Assembly: GCF_047601505.1 (NCBI RefSeq)
Contig: NZ_JASGJD010000001.1
Coordinates: 2,542,001 to 2,606,000 of the forward strand
Length of the DNA: 64,000 nt
Direction of reading: 5' to 3'
From: Cloacibacterium sp047601505
GTDB taxonomy: Bacteria > Bacteroidota > Bacteroidia > Flavobacteriales > Weeksellaceae
In this document: positions 33,579 through 41,636 of the stretch, piece by piece
Position numbering within the stretch: position 1 is the first letter of the stretch
Layout: each line of letters opens with the position of its first letter
Notes under the pieces: generated by a model
Told to the model about the DNA's origin: nothing
Seen by the model: only the letters and a program-made list of their open reading frames with translations
The model's database searches: none
Position numbers and translations under genes: made by a program

Positions 33579-34343
33579 TCAATTATTTATAAATGATAGA
33601 ACATATTCTTGAATTTCCTTTCGTTGTTCATTATTAGCTTTGTCGTCCATTTCATTATGGATTGTATTTTCCAATTTTAGAATTTTCATTTTATACTTTT
33701 TGACTTCATCTTCTGTTGGTAAAACACCTTCGTCTGCAGGTTGGTCGCTTGAACGTAACGAGTAAACTTTTACGTTTTTTGTTTTCGGCAACTGCATTCT
33801 TCTATTGTCCAATGTTATTATTCTTTTAACTGTATTCGGGTATTTTTGAGGAAAAAGAGCAGTCATATCTCCACCGTTAGAATGCCCAATAAGTGTAATG
33901 TGTTTGAAGTCTAAATGAGGATTTGTTTTTTTGAGTTCGTTAATAACGAATAAGATATTGTCTGCACCACGTTCCCAAAATAGTCTTCTTACAATTTGCA
34001 GATTTCCAGTCAATGGTAATAAACTGTCAGTTGCAAGTTCGTGTTGAATGCTTACAACGAAAAATCCTTTCGTTGCTAAAAATTCTGTCAGATATGAATA
34101 CACTAAATAATCACCACCTTTATTTTGTCCATAGCCATGACTAAAAATAACAAGTCTTTGTTTTCCAGAAACTTTTGAGGTTGGTTTATAAATTGCAATT
34201 GGAATTTCTCTCTGTCTGCTTTGATCATACAATTTCAATGTGTCTAAACTAAACTCAAAATGAGATTTATCTTGATCGATTTTTCCAAATATTGAACAAC
34301 TTGTTAAAAGTCCAATTATGAAAATGTAAAGTATTTTAATCAT
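33579..34343 (-). CDS. Alpha/beta hydrolase lipoprotein
   Basis: The 254-residue protein has a lipoprotein signal (KILYIFIIGLLTSCSIFG, lipobox LTSC). The alpha/beta-hydrolase core shows LVIFSHGYGQNKGGDYLVYS (oxyanion region) and the nucleophile elbow LIGHSNGGDMTALFP (GHSNGG). It resembles the PAF-acetylhydrolase/dienelactone-hydrolase-like group. The substrate is unknown. It would be anchored at the membrane facing the periplasm. It is separated from map by 116 bases. Confidence 0.82.
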   Translation of the reverse strand: MIKILYIFIIGLLTSCSIFGKIDQDKSHFEFSLDTLKLYDQSRQREIPIAIYKPTSKVSGKQRLVIFSHGYGQNKGGDYLVYSYLTEFLATKGFFVVSIQHELATDSLLPLTGNLQIVRRLFWERGADNILFVINELKKTNPHLDFKHITLIGHSNGGDMTALFPQKYPNTVKRIITLDNRRMQLPKTKNVKVYSLRSSDQPADEGVLPTEDEVKKYKMKILKLENTIHNEMDDKANNEQRKEIQEYVLSFINN

Positions 34344-34459
34344 TTAATTTCTATTTTAGTGTAATGCTTTATAGTGCTTTGCAAACGACAAAGTGTCATT
34401 ACCAAGTATCCTAATAAAGCTTATACATCTTCAAACTAATTTAGACACTTTGGTATTTT

Positions 34460-35224
34460 TCAGTTCCAAATTCCGTTTGATTCAGTTAGAATTAACGGTT
34501 TTCCATCAGTTACTACAATTGTATGTTCATGTTGAGCCATAAAACCACCTTTGTTACCAACCATCGTCCAGCCGTCATTAAGTTCTGTTGCATAGGTTGA
34601 AATCGTTGATATAAAAGTTTCAATCGCGACTACAGAATTTTTCTTAAAACGCCTTTGGTCAAATCGGTTTTTATAATTCATAATTTCATCAGGTTGTTCG
34701 TGTAAACTTCTTCCAATTCCGTGTCCTCCAAGATTTTTTACAACTTTGAAACCTCTTTTTTTAGCTTCGGTTTCCATTATGTAGCCAATGTCTGAAATTT
34801 TTACACCTCCTTTGATATTATTGATTGCTTTTTGTAAAATCTCTTTTGATGCATCAACTAGTTTTTGATGTTGATTTAAGTCTTTTCCTAAAACAAATGA
34901 AGCTCCGTTATCAGCCCAAAATCCGTCAAGTTCTGCCGATACATCAATATTGATTAAATCACCTTCTTTTAGAATTCTTTTTTCAGAAGGAATTCCATGA
35001 CAAAATTCGTTGTCAACGCTTATACAACTCCACCCTGGAAATCCATAGGTTAAATGTGGTGCAGATTTCGCTCCAAAATCTGATAAAATTTTCGCTCCGT
35101 ACTCGTCAATCTCTTTGGTACTCATCCCAGGTTGAGCATAATTTATCATTTCTTTCAAGGTATATGCAACAGCGTTACTCGCTTTTTTCATACCTAATAA
35201 TTCTGATTCATTTGTAATTGACAT
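34460..35224 (-). CDS. map: Type I methionine aminopeptidase
   Basis: The 254-residue pita-bread-fold metallopeptidase removes the N-terminal Met. All ligands are visible: H76 (CHGIP), D94 (LINIDV), D105 (FWADNG), H168 (GGHGIGR), E202 (VAIETF) and E233 (QHEHT). They lie 2-3 positions from the E. coli numbers. It is not in the usual ribosomal-protein operon. Flavobacteria often carry a second map elsewhere, so it may be an extra copy. Confidence 0.95.
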   Translation of the reverse strand: MSITNESELLGMKKASNAVAYTLKEMINYAQPGMSTKEIDEYGAKILSDFGAKSAPHLTYGFPGWSCISVDNEFCHGIPSEKRILKEGDLINIDVSAELDGFWADNGASFVLGKDLNQHQKLVDASKEILQKAINNIKGGVKISDIGYIMETEAKKRGFKVVKNLGGHGIGRSLHEQPDEIMNYKNRFDQRRFKKNSVVAIETFISTISTYATELNDGWTMVGNKGGFMAQHEHTIVVTDGKPLILTESNGIWN

Positions 35225-35411
35225 ATTTTTCTATTTTCGTGTGATAAAAGTTTTAATCAATCTACTATCTTAAATGTAGATTTGGAAACTTTTCAAATTT
35301 ATTTGCTTATTTTCAATCAAAAATACAAAAAGCAAATGATTTTCACTAAACAAACCAAACTTAAGTGAGGGTAATTTTTTGATTATTTTAAAAATTGGAA
35401 GTTATACCATG

Positions 35412-35517
35412 AGATTCTAGTTATAATAAACAATACCTAAAGCTTTGGCTTCATTAGAACGAGTAATGGCGCATCCATTGATATCGCTAATTACAACAAC
35501 TGGTTTATATACCACGA
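35412..35517 (-). pseudogene. umuC (DNA polymerase V subunit) remnant
   Basis: Minus-strand translation gives KPVVVISDINGCAITRSNEA then KALGI, matching the conserved UmuC start region (KPVVVLSNNDGC.IARS.EAKALGI) of Y-family polymerases. Only about 30 codons remain, ending in stops, with nothing of umuC upstream or downstream. A GGCAGAC/GTCTGCC hairpin lies at 35537-35558. The rest of 35225-35630 shows nothing. Confidence 0.6.
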
Positions 35518-35536
35518 AGATTGTTTATATTTTAAA

Positions 35537-35558
35537 GGCAGACAAATTATGTCTGCCC
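35537..35558. terminator. Hairpin GGCAGAC/GTCTGCC
   Basis: GGCAGAC and GTCTGCC form a perfect 7-bp stem around AAATTAT. It is the same stem as at 22973-22993 and resembles a terminator left from a lost gene. Confidence 0.5.
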
Positions 35559-35630
35559 ATAAAATATAATGAAATTTTGAAGTTTTATTTTCTTGAAGTT
35601 TTAAAGAGCACCTACCCTTGTCACAAGTTC

Positions 35631-36512
35631 TTATTCTTTGATTAGTTTCTTGTTTATTTTATTACCTGTTTTTGTGGTTGCAGTAATGAAGTAAACACCA
35701 TTTTTCAAATTTTCAACATTTACTGATTTTGTAGGAACTGGGATTTGTTTTACAGTTCTTCCAGAGATGTCTGTAATTCTAATATTGGAAACTTCTTCAG
35801 AGAAATTAACAATAGATTTTGCAGGATTTGGATAAAGTGAAATTGTTTTATTGGAAGAATCTAAATCTGTAATACCCAATGTTGTTGCGGTTCCCGTAGG
35901 GAATAAAACAACATGCATATTGGAACCACCCAAAGCCGAAAAGCTTGTATAATCATTTATACCACACATAGCTCCTGTTTTTAAGTAAGCCGGAGTTGTT
36001 TGCCCGTTTGAGTTACCACCAATGTAAAATCCTGTTGACGTTGGTACACCATTGGGAACAGACACTGCGATGAGCATTTCGGGCGATGAAACAGATACCG
36101 GAGTAGCAAGTGGAACTTCTACCACTGTTCCTTCCATAGCAGGTGTTATATTAACTGTAGCCGTACCTTCTAAAGTAAGATTATTGGTGACTGCCCCACC
36201 GGTACTGGAATAAACTTCTACGTTAACAGGATAGTTAGCTAATCCCTGTATAAATCGTTGAACAACAAAACTTACCTTGGTCACTTGGAAACTGCTATAA
36301 CCTAACGCTCTAAGATTATACAAACGGGCATAAGAGCTTGCCTCAGTATAACCCGTTGTACCGCCAGTTGAACAGGCGAAAACTAAATTTGGGACTATCG
36401 CGTTATTTGTCGTTTGCAACAGATCTATCTGTGCAAATGAGAAAAATGGTAATAGTATTAAAGTAGCTAATGCTGTTTTTGTTTTTCTGAAATAGATTTT
36501 TATCATAATCAT
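35631..36512 (-). CDS. Secreted protein with type IX sorting domain (293 aa)
   Basis: The signal peptide lies in TKTALATLILLPFFSFAQ. A beta-rich body (residues ~20-210) contains AYLKTGAMCGINDYTSF, and the C-terminal T9SS type A domain reads ISLYPNPAKSIVNFSEE ... ISGRTVKQIPVP ... LKNGVYFITATTKTGNKINK. Function unknown; it is destined for the cell surface or medium. The upstream leader, promoter and LytTR-like repeat pair (36601-36630) duplicate those of the gene at 36806. Confidence 0.82.
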   Translation of the reverse strand: MIMIKIYFRKTKTALATLILLPFFSFAQIDLLQTTNNAIVPNLVFACSTGGTTGYTEASSYARLYNLRALGYSSFQVTKVSFVVQRFIQGLANYPVNVEVYSSTGGAVTNNLTLEGTATVNITPAMEGTVVEVPLATPVSVSSPEMLIAVSVPNGVPTSTGFYIGGNSNGQTTPAYLKTGAMCGINDYTSFSALGGSNMHVVLFPTGTATTLGITDLDSSNKTISLYPNPAKSIVNFSEEVSNIRITDISGRTVKQIPVPTKSVNVENLKNGVYFITATTKTGNKINKKLIKE

Positions 36513-36600
36513 AGATTTTTTCGCCTACTCTAGGTTCGCATTTTCGGCTTACTGCGTTAATGTATCACAAATATGAAAACTGATTTTTAGGTTTTGAAAT

Positions 36601-36634
36601 TTCTGGGATAGAATGGCGATTTTTGGGATAAAAA
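36601..36634 (-). promoter_or_regulatory. Proposed LytTR operator, site 1
   Basis: TTCTGGGATAGAA (36601) and TTTTGGGATAAAA (36621) are direct repeats with a 20-base period, about 90-120 bases before the start at 36512. Identical pairs occur at 37311 and 39983. Downstream lie a conserved TCAGTTTTCATATTTGTGAT stretch (promoter) and a shared leader. LytTR proteins bind direct repeats about two helical turns apart, and a LytTR gene is next door. Confidence 0.6.
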
Positions 36635-36679
36635 AATAAATAGTAATTGATTGTTAGTGAAAATATTTAAAAAATAAAA

Positions 36680-36703
36680 CGTTCTGATTTCAATATCAGA
36701 ACG
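36680..36703 (-). terminator. Terminator of gene 36806
   Basis: CGTTCTGAT (36680-36688) pairs with ATCAGAACG (36695-36703); on the minus strand TTTTATTTTTT follows. It lies about 100 bases past the stop codon. Confidence 0.75.
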
Positions 36704-36805
36704 CTTTGTTTTTGTTGTGAAAATAGATTATAAAACCGTTTTATCTATCTAAGAGTTTGTGATTTGATATTAAAGCGATCAATGGCTTGTAAAAGCAAAC
36801 ATTTA

Positions 36806-37216
36806 TTATTGAAAATCCCTTGTTGCGATTTGCGCCCAACCATTTCCGCATAATGCAGTTGTACCTGCTGTTTGCCAAGCAAATCGAACAGGTTTACTAA
36901 CATCCGTTACCTTGATAACCCAAGTTTGTTTAGGATTATTAGCGCCTATTTGACCAACGAGCTTCCCCGATTGTAAAGTACCATTTGTAATTTTTAAGTT
37001 TGCAGGAGCAAAGGTTGCTCCACCTGTTTTTCCTCCCCAATTTACTTCAAGATTAAGTAAGCCTTTCCCGCCTTTTTTGATGTCTATAAAGTTAACTTTT
37101 CCAACTTCTGGATTTGCATTTACACACTTCAATTTACCAATATAATCTGAATTTTGAGCAGATATAAAATTAGTAGATAATAAAGCTATTGAAAGTGCTA
37201 AAATAATTTTTTTCAT
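36806..37216 (-). CDS. Small secreted hypothetical protein (136 aa)
   Basis: The signal peptide MKKIILALSIALLSTNFISA is followed by Q and a 115-residue beta-rich domain (SDYIGKLKCVNANPEVGKVN, ... LEVNWGGKTGGATFAPANLK, ... AGTTALCGNGWAQIATRDF) with two Cys that could form a disulfide. No sorting domain is seen. It has its own promoter with a LytTR-like repeat pair and its own terminator. Function unknown. Confidence 0.7.
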   Translation of the reverse strand: MKKIILALSIALLSTNFISAQNSDYIGKLKCVNANPEVGKVNFIDIKKGGKGLLNLEVNWGGKTGGATFAPANLKITNGTLQSGKLVGQIGANNPKQTWVIKVTDVSKPVRFAWQTAGTTALCGNGWAQIATRDFQ

Positions 37217-37310
37217 AATTATTGATTTTCTTGCCTACTCTGAAGTCGCATTTTCGGCCTCCTACGTTTTTTGTATCACAAATATGGAAACTGATTTTAG
37301 GGTTTTAAAA

Positions 37311-37344
37311 TTTCTGGGATAGAATGACGATTTTTGGGATAGAA
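37311..37344 (-). promoter_or_regulatory. Proposed LytTR operator, site 2
   Basis: TTTCTGGGATAGAA (37311) and TTTTTGGGATAGAA (37331) repeat with a 20-base period about 95-125 bases before the start at 37216. Promoter and leader (TCAGTTTCCATATTTGTGAT) match those before 35631. Confidence 0.6.
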
Positions 37345-37389
37345 AGTAAATTATGATTGATTATTACTGAAAATAATTAAAAAATAAAA

Positions 37390-37413
37390 CGTTCCAATAT
37401 AGAAATTGAAACG
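37390..37413 (-). terminator. Terminator of the kinase/LytTR operon
   Basis: CGTTCCAAT (37390-37398) pairs with ATTGAAACG (37405-37413) with one mismatch; TTTTATTTTT follows on the minus strand. It lies 30 bases past the regulator's stop. Confidence 0.65.
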
Positions 37414-37441
37414 CTTAGATATGAGTGTTTTATTAGATGAA

Positions 37442-38131
37442 TTAGAATAACTGTTTTACCTTTTCCAAGTAATTTTCTGAGATAGGAATACTTGTATTTC
37501 CAATCATAAGAATTTTGTTGTTGAATTTTTCTATTTTATTTTTATTCACAACATACGCTCTGTGTGTTTGCACAAACTCTGATTCAGAAAGTTCATTTAG
37601 GATATTTTTGATAGTAGAACGTATTTTATAGATTTTTTCATCCGTATAGAAAAGCAGATAATTACCATCAGATTCTATATAATTGATTTTTTCCTGTTCC
37701 AGTTTTACATTATAATCACCGTCTTTTACATGGATGAAAGGTTTCTGTTTTGGAAAATGAGCAGATTGTCGGATTGCGATTTCTATTGCGGCAATCAAAT
37801 CACTGTTTTTAAAAGGTTTTGTAAGGTAAGAATATGGCGAAGTTGAAATAGCTTTCCCTATAATTTCAGGATTTTCGTACGCAGTTAAATAGATGAAGGG
37901 AATAAAAAACTTGTTTTTGATTTCTTTACCAAGTGATATTCCATCTTGTTCATTTTCACCTAGATTAATGTCTAAAATTGCAAATGTGATAGATCCTTTT
38001 TTTAATATTTCCAAAGCTTCTTTTGTGTTTTTGGCTTCGAAAACGTTATAGTCATTTTCCATCAAGATTTTTTTTGAAAGCCTTCTGTTAAGAAAATCAT
38101 CTTCTACCAATAATATAGTTTTCTTGGTCAT
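37442..38131 (-). CDS. LytTR-type response regulator
   Basis: The 229-residue protein has a receiver domain with D54 in FAILDINLGENEQDG and the YLTKPF loop. A LytTR DNA-binding domain follows from about residue 130 (KINYIESDGNYLLFYTDEKI, EFVQTHRAYVVNKNKIEKF). Its ATG is 6 bases after the stop of the histidine kinase at 38138, so they form one operon. It is the best candidate to bind the repeat pairs at 36601, 37311 and 39983. Confidence 0.93.
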   Translation of the reverse strand: MTKKTILLVEDDFLNRRLSKKILMENDYNVFEAKNTKEALEILKKGSITFAILDINLGENEQDGISLGKEIKNKFFIPFIYLTAYENPEIIGKAISTSPYSYLTKPFKNSDLIAAIEIAIRQSAHFPKQKPFIHVKDGDYNVKLEQEKINYIESDGNYLLFYTDEKIYKIRSTIKNILNELSESEFVQTHRAYVVNKNKIEKFNNKILMIGNTSIPISENYLEKVKQLF

Positions 38132-38137
38132 AGTTTT

Positions 38138-39931
38138 TTAGTTGAAATAAATGGTTAGTTCGAAGCCATTTTCTGTTTTGGTTTCTATAGTTCCGTCCAA
38201 TTGGTCAATCAGTCCTTTTGTAATTTCCAGACCCAACCCTTTTTCGTTAGTTTTATTAAAATCAAAGCCTTCGCCGTTGTCGGCATAGTACAATTGATTT
38301 GTTTTTGTGTTTTCGTTTCGGGTAATTTCGATATTGATGATTCCTATATTTCTTTTTTTGAAAGCGTGCTTCATACTGTTGCTTACCAATTCTACAATAA
38401 TTAAACCAATTGGCAATGCTTTTTCTAAAGAGAGGGTTTCTATCTCACAATTAATATTCACACTAATTGTCTTTTTTTCATTATCATAGGATTCTTTCAC
38501 CAGTTCAGAAAGCTCTGTAACATATCTTTTCAATCCTACTTCGTTGGCATTATCAGACAGATTTAGTTTTTTATGAAGAAGCGCCATTGAGTGGATTCTA
38601 TTTTGATTTCCTCTAATTAATTCATCAATATTATTAAAGTCCACCGATTCTTTTTGGATCTCCAAAATGCTAATAACGTGTTGCAGGTTGTTCTTGACCC
38701 TGTGTTGCAATTCGGAAAGTAGAACTTGTTTTTGTTCCAGTATTTTTGTGAGCTCTCCAAGTTGTTTGCTGATGATTTTGTTTTGGGAATTGATTTTTCG
38801 GTTTCTTCGGAAGATTAATACAGTTGCAATGGTAATCACCGTAAGCAAAATAGCAATGAATAGTATCTGTTGATTTTTACTTTTAATGATCGTTTCTTTT
38901 TTCTCGTTTTGATATTTTTCTTCAAGATTTTTGGTGGTTGATAATTCTGCTTCATGATGTGATTTTTCTCTATCTTCATAAGCTAATTCCAAATAATGGT
39001 ATGCAGAATCCATTACTCCCAGTTCTTTGTAGATTCTAGCTCTAAGCTTGCTTACTCGATATTTGTGATAAACAAACATATTTTTATAATAAGCCAAAGC
39101 CGAATCACCATACCTCAAAGCTTGTTTATATTGTTCCGCTTTTATGTAATTTGATGCCACATTATTATACATAATAGCAATCGTTTCAAAATTATTGGTC
39201 TTTTTCCAATATGGTATAGTTTTTAAATAGCAGGCAGAAGACTCTGATAATTTGTCTTTTCCAATTTTCGAATATAAGTGCCCCAATACAACATAGGCAT
39301 CATTAGCATCAATTTCATTGTTATATTTTTTAGAAAATTCTATTGCCTTTCTGACATAATAAAAAGACGAATCTATGCTTGCATGCAAGCCTAGTTTTTC
39401 AAGACGTTTTCTTTCTTCAGATGGCTCAGATTTTTTTTCATACCCAAAATAACGGTGCATTTGTGCGTATCTAACATATAATCTACTATATTGATCAAAA
39501 AAATGATATTTTTGACACATCTTTCGAGCTTCTTCCAGATATTTGTAAGCTAAGTCAAGATTATTTGCTTTTTCATAGTTCACGGCAACACTAATTTTCG
39601 CACGACAAGCAATTTTATAAAAATTGTTTTCTTCTGCCTCTTTCATCACTTCTAAAAAGATTTGCAAAGCCTTATTTTGATTATAGAGTCTATTTTCTAT
39701 CTCACCTTGTAGATAACGTACCATGAGTTTTTGTTCAAGGCATTGGTAGCGATGACATTCTTCTCCGATAAGTTTGTAAAAATTGTTGACCTTTTTTTTA
39801 GCGATATCAAATTCTTTTAAAGTAATCAAGCTATCAATTTTTTTTATCTCCTTATTGATAGAAACATCTTGGGCTAAGAAAATATTTTGCCCTACTAATA
39901 GGAAAACAAAAAAATTATACAACAATTTCAT
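38138..39931 (-). CDS. TPR sensor histidine kinase (HisKA_2 type)
   Basis: The 597-residue protein has a signal peptide (LLYNFFVFLLVGQNIFLAQ) and TPR-like repeats to about residue 340, predicted periplasmic. One membrane span follows (QILFIAILLTVITIATVLIF). A HisKA_2 dimerisation domain holds phosphoacceptor H410 (LLSELQHRVKNNLQHVISIL), and an HATPase domain ends the chain (ELVSNSMKHAF, YADNGEGFDF, GLGLEITKGL). It partners with the LytTR regulator 6 bases downstream. Its own promoter region carries site 3 of the LytTR repeats, suggesting autoregulation. Confidence 0.93.
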   Translation of the reverse strand: MKLLYNFFVFLLVGQNIFLAQDVSINKEIKKIDSLITLKEFDIAKKKVNNFYKLIGEECHRYQCLEQKLMVRYLQGEIENRLYNQNKALQIFLEVMKEAEENNFYKIACRAKISVAVNYEKANNLDLAYKYLEEARKMCQKYHFFDQYSRLYVRYAQMHRYFGYEKKSEPSEERKRLEKLGLHASIDSSFYYVRKAIEFSKKYNNEIDANDAYVVLGHLYSKIGKDKLSESSACYLKTIPYWKKTNNFETIAIMYNNVASNYIKAEQYKQALRYGDSALAYYKNMFVYHKYRVSKLRARIYKELGVMDSAYHYLELAYEDREKSHHEAELSTTKNLEEKYQNEKKETIIKSKNQQILFIAILLTVITIATVLIFRRNRKINSQNKIISKQLGELTKILEQKQVLLSELQHRVKNNLQHVISILEIQKESVDFNNIDELIRGNQNRIHSMALLHKKLNLSDNANEVGLKRYVTELSELVKESYDNEKKTISVNINCEIETLSLEKALPIGLIIVELVSNSMKHAFKKRNIGIINIEITRNENTKTNQLYYADNGEGFDFNKTNEKGLGLEITKGLIDQLDGTIETKTENGFELTIYFN

Positions 39932-39950
39932 AAAATTCTTAATAATATCT

Positions 39951-40016
39951 CAAATTTAAACAATCTACTTATAAACAGATGGTTTCTGGGATAGAAAAAC
40001 ATATTTTGGGATAGAA
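39951..40016 (-). promoter_or_regulatory. Kinase promoter and proposed LytTR operator, site 3
   Basis: TTTCTGGGATAGAA (39983) and TTTTGGGATAGAA (40004) repeat with a 20-base period of the GGGATA core. On the minus strand TAAATTTG (39958-39951) fits the -7 consensus and lies 20 bases before the kinase ATG. The repeats therefore sit about 30-60 bases upstream of the -7 box, where an activator would bind. The rest of the gap to 40224 shows nothing. Confidence 0.6.
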
Positions 40017-40224
40017 ACATGAAGGAAATAGAATTTATAGTATTAAAAATGATTAAATACAATTATTACCCTCTTAAATTCTGTATGAAGATTGAAGTAT
40101 TATAATTTGTTCAGGTCTTTACAACTACAATCATTGCGAAACAATATTTTTTATAAGCACACCTGAATAATTCTATTTTTTTTAGAAAATATTTTAAACT
40201 AAATGTACCACATATAAAATTAAA

Positions 40225-41625
40225 TTATTTTTCACCAATTATTTTCTCAATTTTTTCTATCATTTTCTCGGCATTCCCATTGGTTCCGCCAAAACTGATT
40301 GCTTTTTTATAACTTTCTAATGCCAAATCATATTGCCTATTTGTAAAATAGGCTTCACCTAAACTATCAAAGAGATTTGACTCTTTAGGAAACTCTCTTG
40401 TAGCCAACATAAATATGGCTATAGATTCATTTATTTTTCCTAGTCTTAATAATTCGTAGCCTAATTTATTAAGTTCTCCAGGATTCTCAAAACTATATTC
40501 ATTTATATAACTTTTTTTAAGCAAAAAGTAATTCGCAATTGCCTTATTGACGTCATTGAGAGCGTTTTTTCTTATCGCTTGATAGATAGATTTTTTAGGA
40601 ATTTCGTACTCTTTTCCTAACATTAGGTTCTGAATAATATGTCCTAAATCCCAAACTTTATTGAGGTTATTAGATACTAAAATTATTGTGATATCATTTC
40701 TAAAATCGTTTAAAAAAATAGATTCAAACTTATAAGAAACTCCATTGTGTCTTTGTAGGTCATCTTTTTCAAAGTATCTGCCTAGTGAACCACCTTCATC
40801 TTTGGCGTAAGGATTATTCAACAGCGTTTGAAAGGATTCTTTGGATATTAAACGATTATGATTCATCGCGTCAATCCATTTATATAAATCATTAATATCT
40901 AACCAAAGCCATCCACTAATAAAGTTCATTTCCGGACATCTCACTTTGTCCATATCATAACAAGATGTTCGACTTTTATAACCCAATTTTGGATCAAAAA
41001 CTGAATTAGTCATTTTCAAAGGTTTAATGATATTTTTAATGACAAATTCTTCAAATGACATTCCGCTTACCTTTTCAATGATCCTTCTTTGTAAAAATAC
41101 ATTGCCATTATCATATTTGTAACCTGTTCCAGGTTCAAAAAGTAGACTATCATTACTTTTCAAAATTTTCCAAGCATCTGCATCAGTAACTGCATTTAAT
41201 CCTGATTCTATTCTAGGAATTCCACTAGCATAATTAATCAAATGTCGAATAGTCACTTTTTCTTCCCATTTCGGTAACCCAAAATTAAATTTAGAAATAG
41301 AATCATCAAGATTAAGAAGACCACTTTCAACCAAAATCATGATGGAAACTGCATTAAATTCTTTTGCAATAGAACCAATATTGAATATCGATTTCTTGTT
41401 TAAAGGCGTTTGTTTCGTTTCATCAGTAAAACCAAAAGATTTTTGATAGATGATTTTACCTTTTTTTACCACCAAAACGTTTCCATTGAATAATCCTCTT
41501 TCATAAGATTTTGTCATCAAAACACCTATTTGATTGGCTTTTTCTTGATTTGAATTGAATACAATTTTTTGTGCAAAAATATTCAGTGATAGAAATAGGA
41601 TGATTAGTAAATTTATCTTTTTCAT
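40225..41625 (-). CDS. Serine hydrolase (beta-lactamase/PBP-like) with TPR tail
   Basis: The 466-residue exported protein has a signal peptide (MKKINLLIILFLSLNIFAQ). The class C beta-lactamase-like domain shows SxxK as NIGSIAKEFN and YxN as YKYDNGNVFLQ. A C-terminal TPR-like stretch follows (LGEAYFTNRQYDLALESYKK). Such proteins act as esterases or peptidases in the periplasm; this one's substrate is unknown. It follows a second serine hydrolase by 11 bases in the same operon. Confidence 0.85.
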   Translation of the reverse strand: MKKINLLIILFLSLNIFAQKIVFNSNQEKANQIGVLMTKSYERGLFNGNVLVVKKGKIIYQKSFGFTDETKQTPLNKKSIFNIGSIAKEFNAVSIMILVESGLLNLDDSISKFNFGLPKWEEKVTIRHLINYASGIPRIESGLNAVTDADAWKILKSNDSLLFEPGTGYKYDNGNVFLQRRIIEKVSGMSFEEFVIKNIIKPLKMTNSVFDPKLGYKSRTSCYDMDKVRCPEMNFISGWLWLDINDLYKWIDAMNHNRLISKESFQTLLNNPYAKDEGGSLGRYFEKDDLQRHNGVSYKFESIFLNDFRNDITIILVSNNLNKVWDLGHIIQNLMLGKEYEIPKKSIYQAIRKNALNDVNKAIANYFLLKKSYINEYSFENPGELNKLGYELLRLGKINESIAIFMLATREFPKESNLFDSLGEAYFTNRQYDLALESYKKAISFGGTNGNAEKMIEKIEKIIGEK

Positions 41626-41636
41626 TTTTCAGAATA

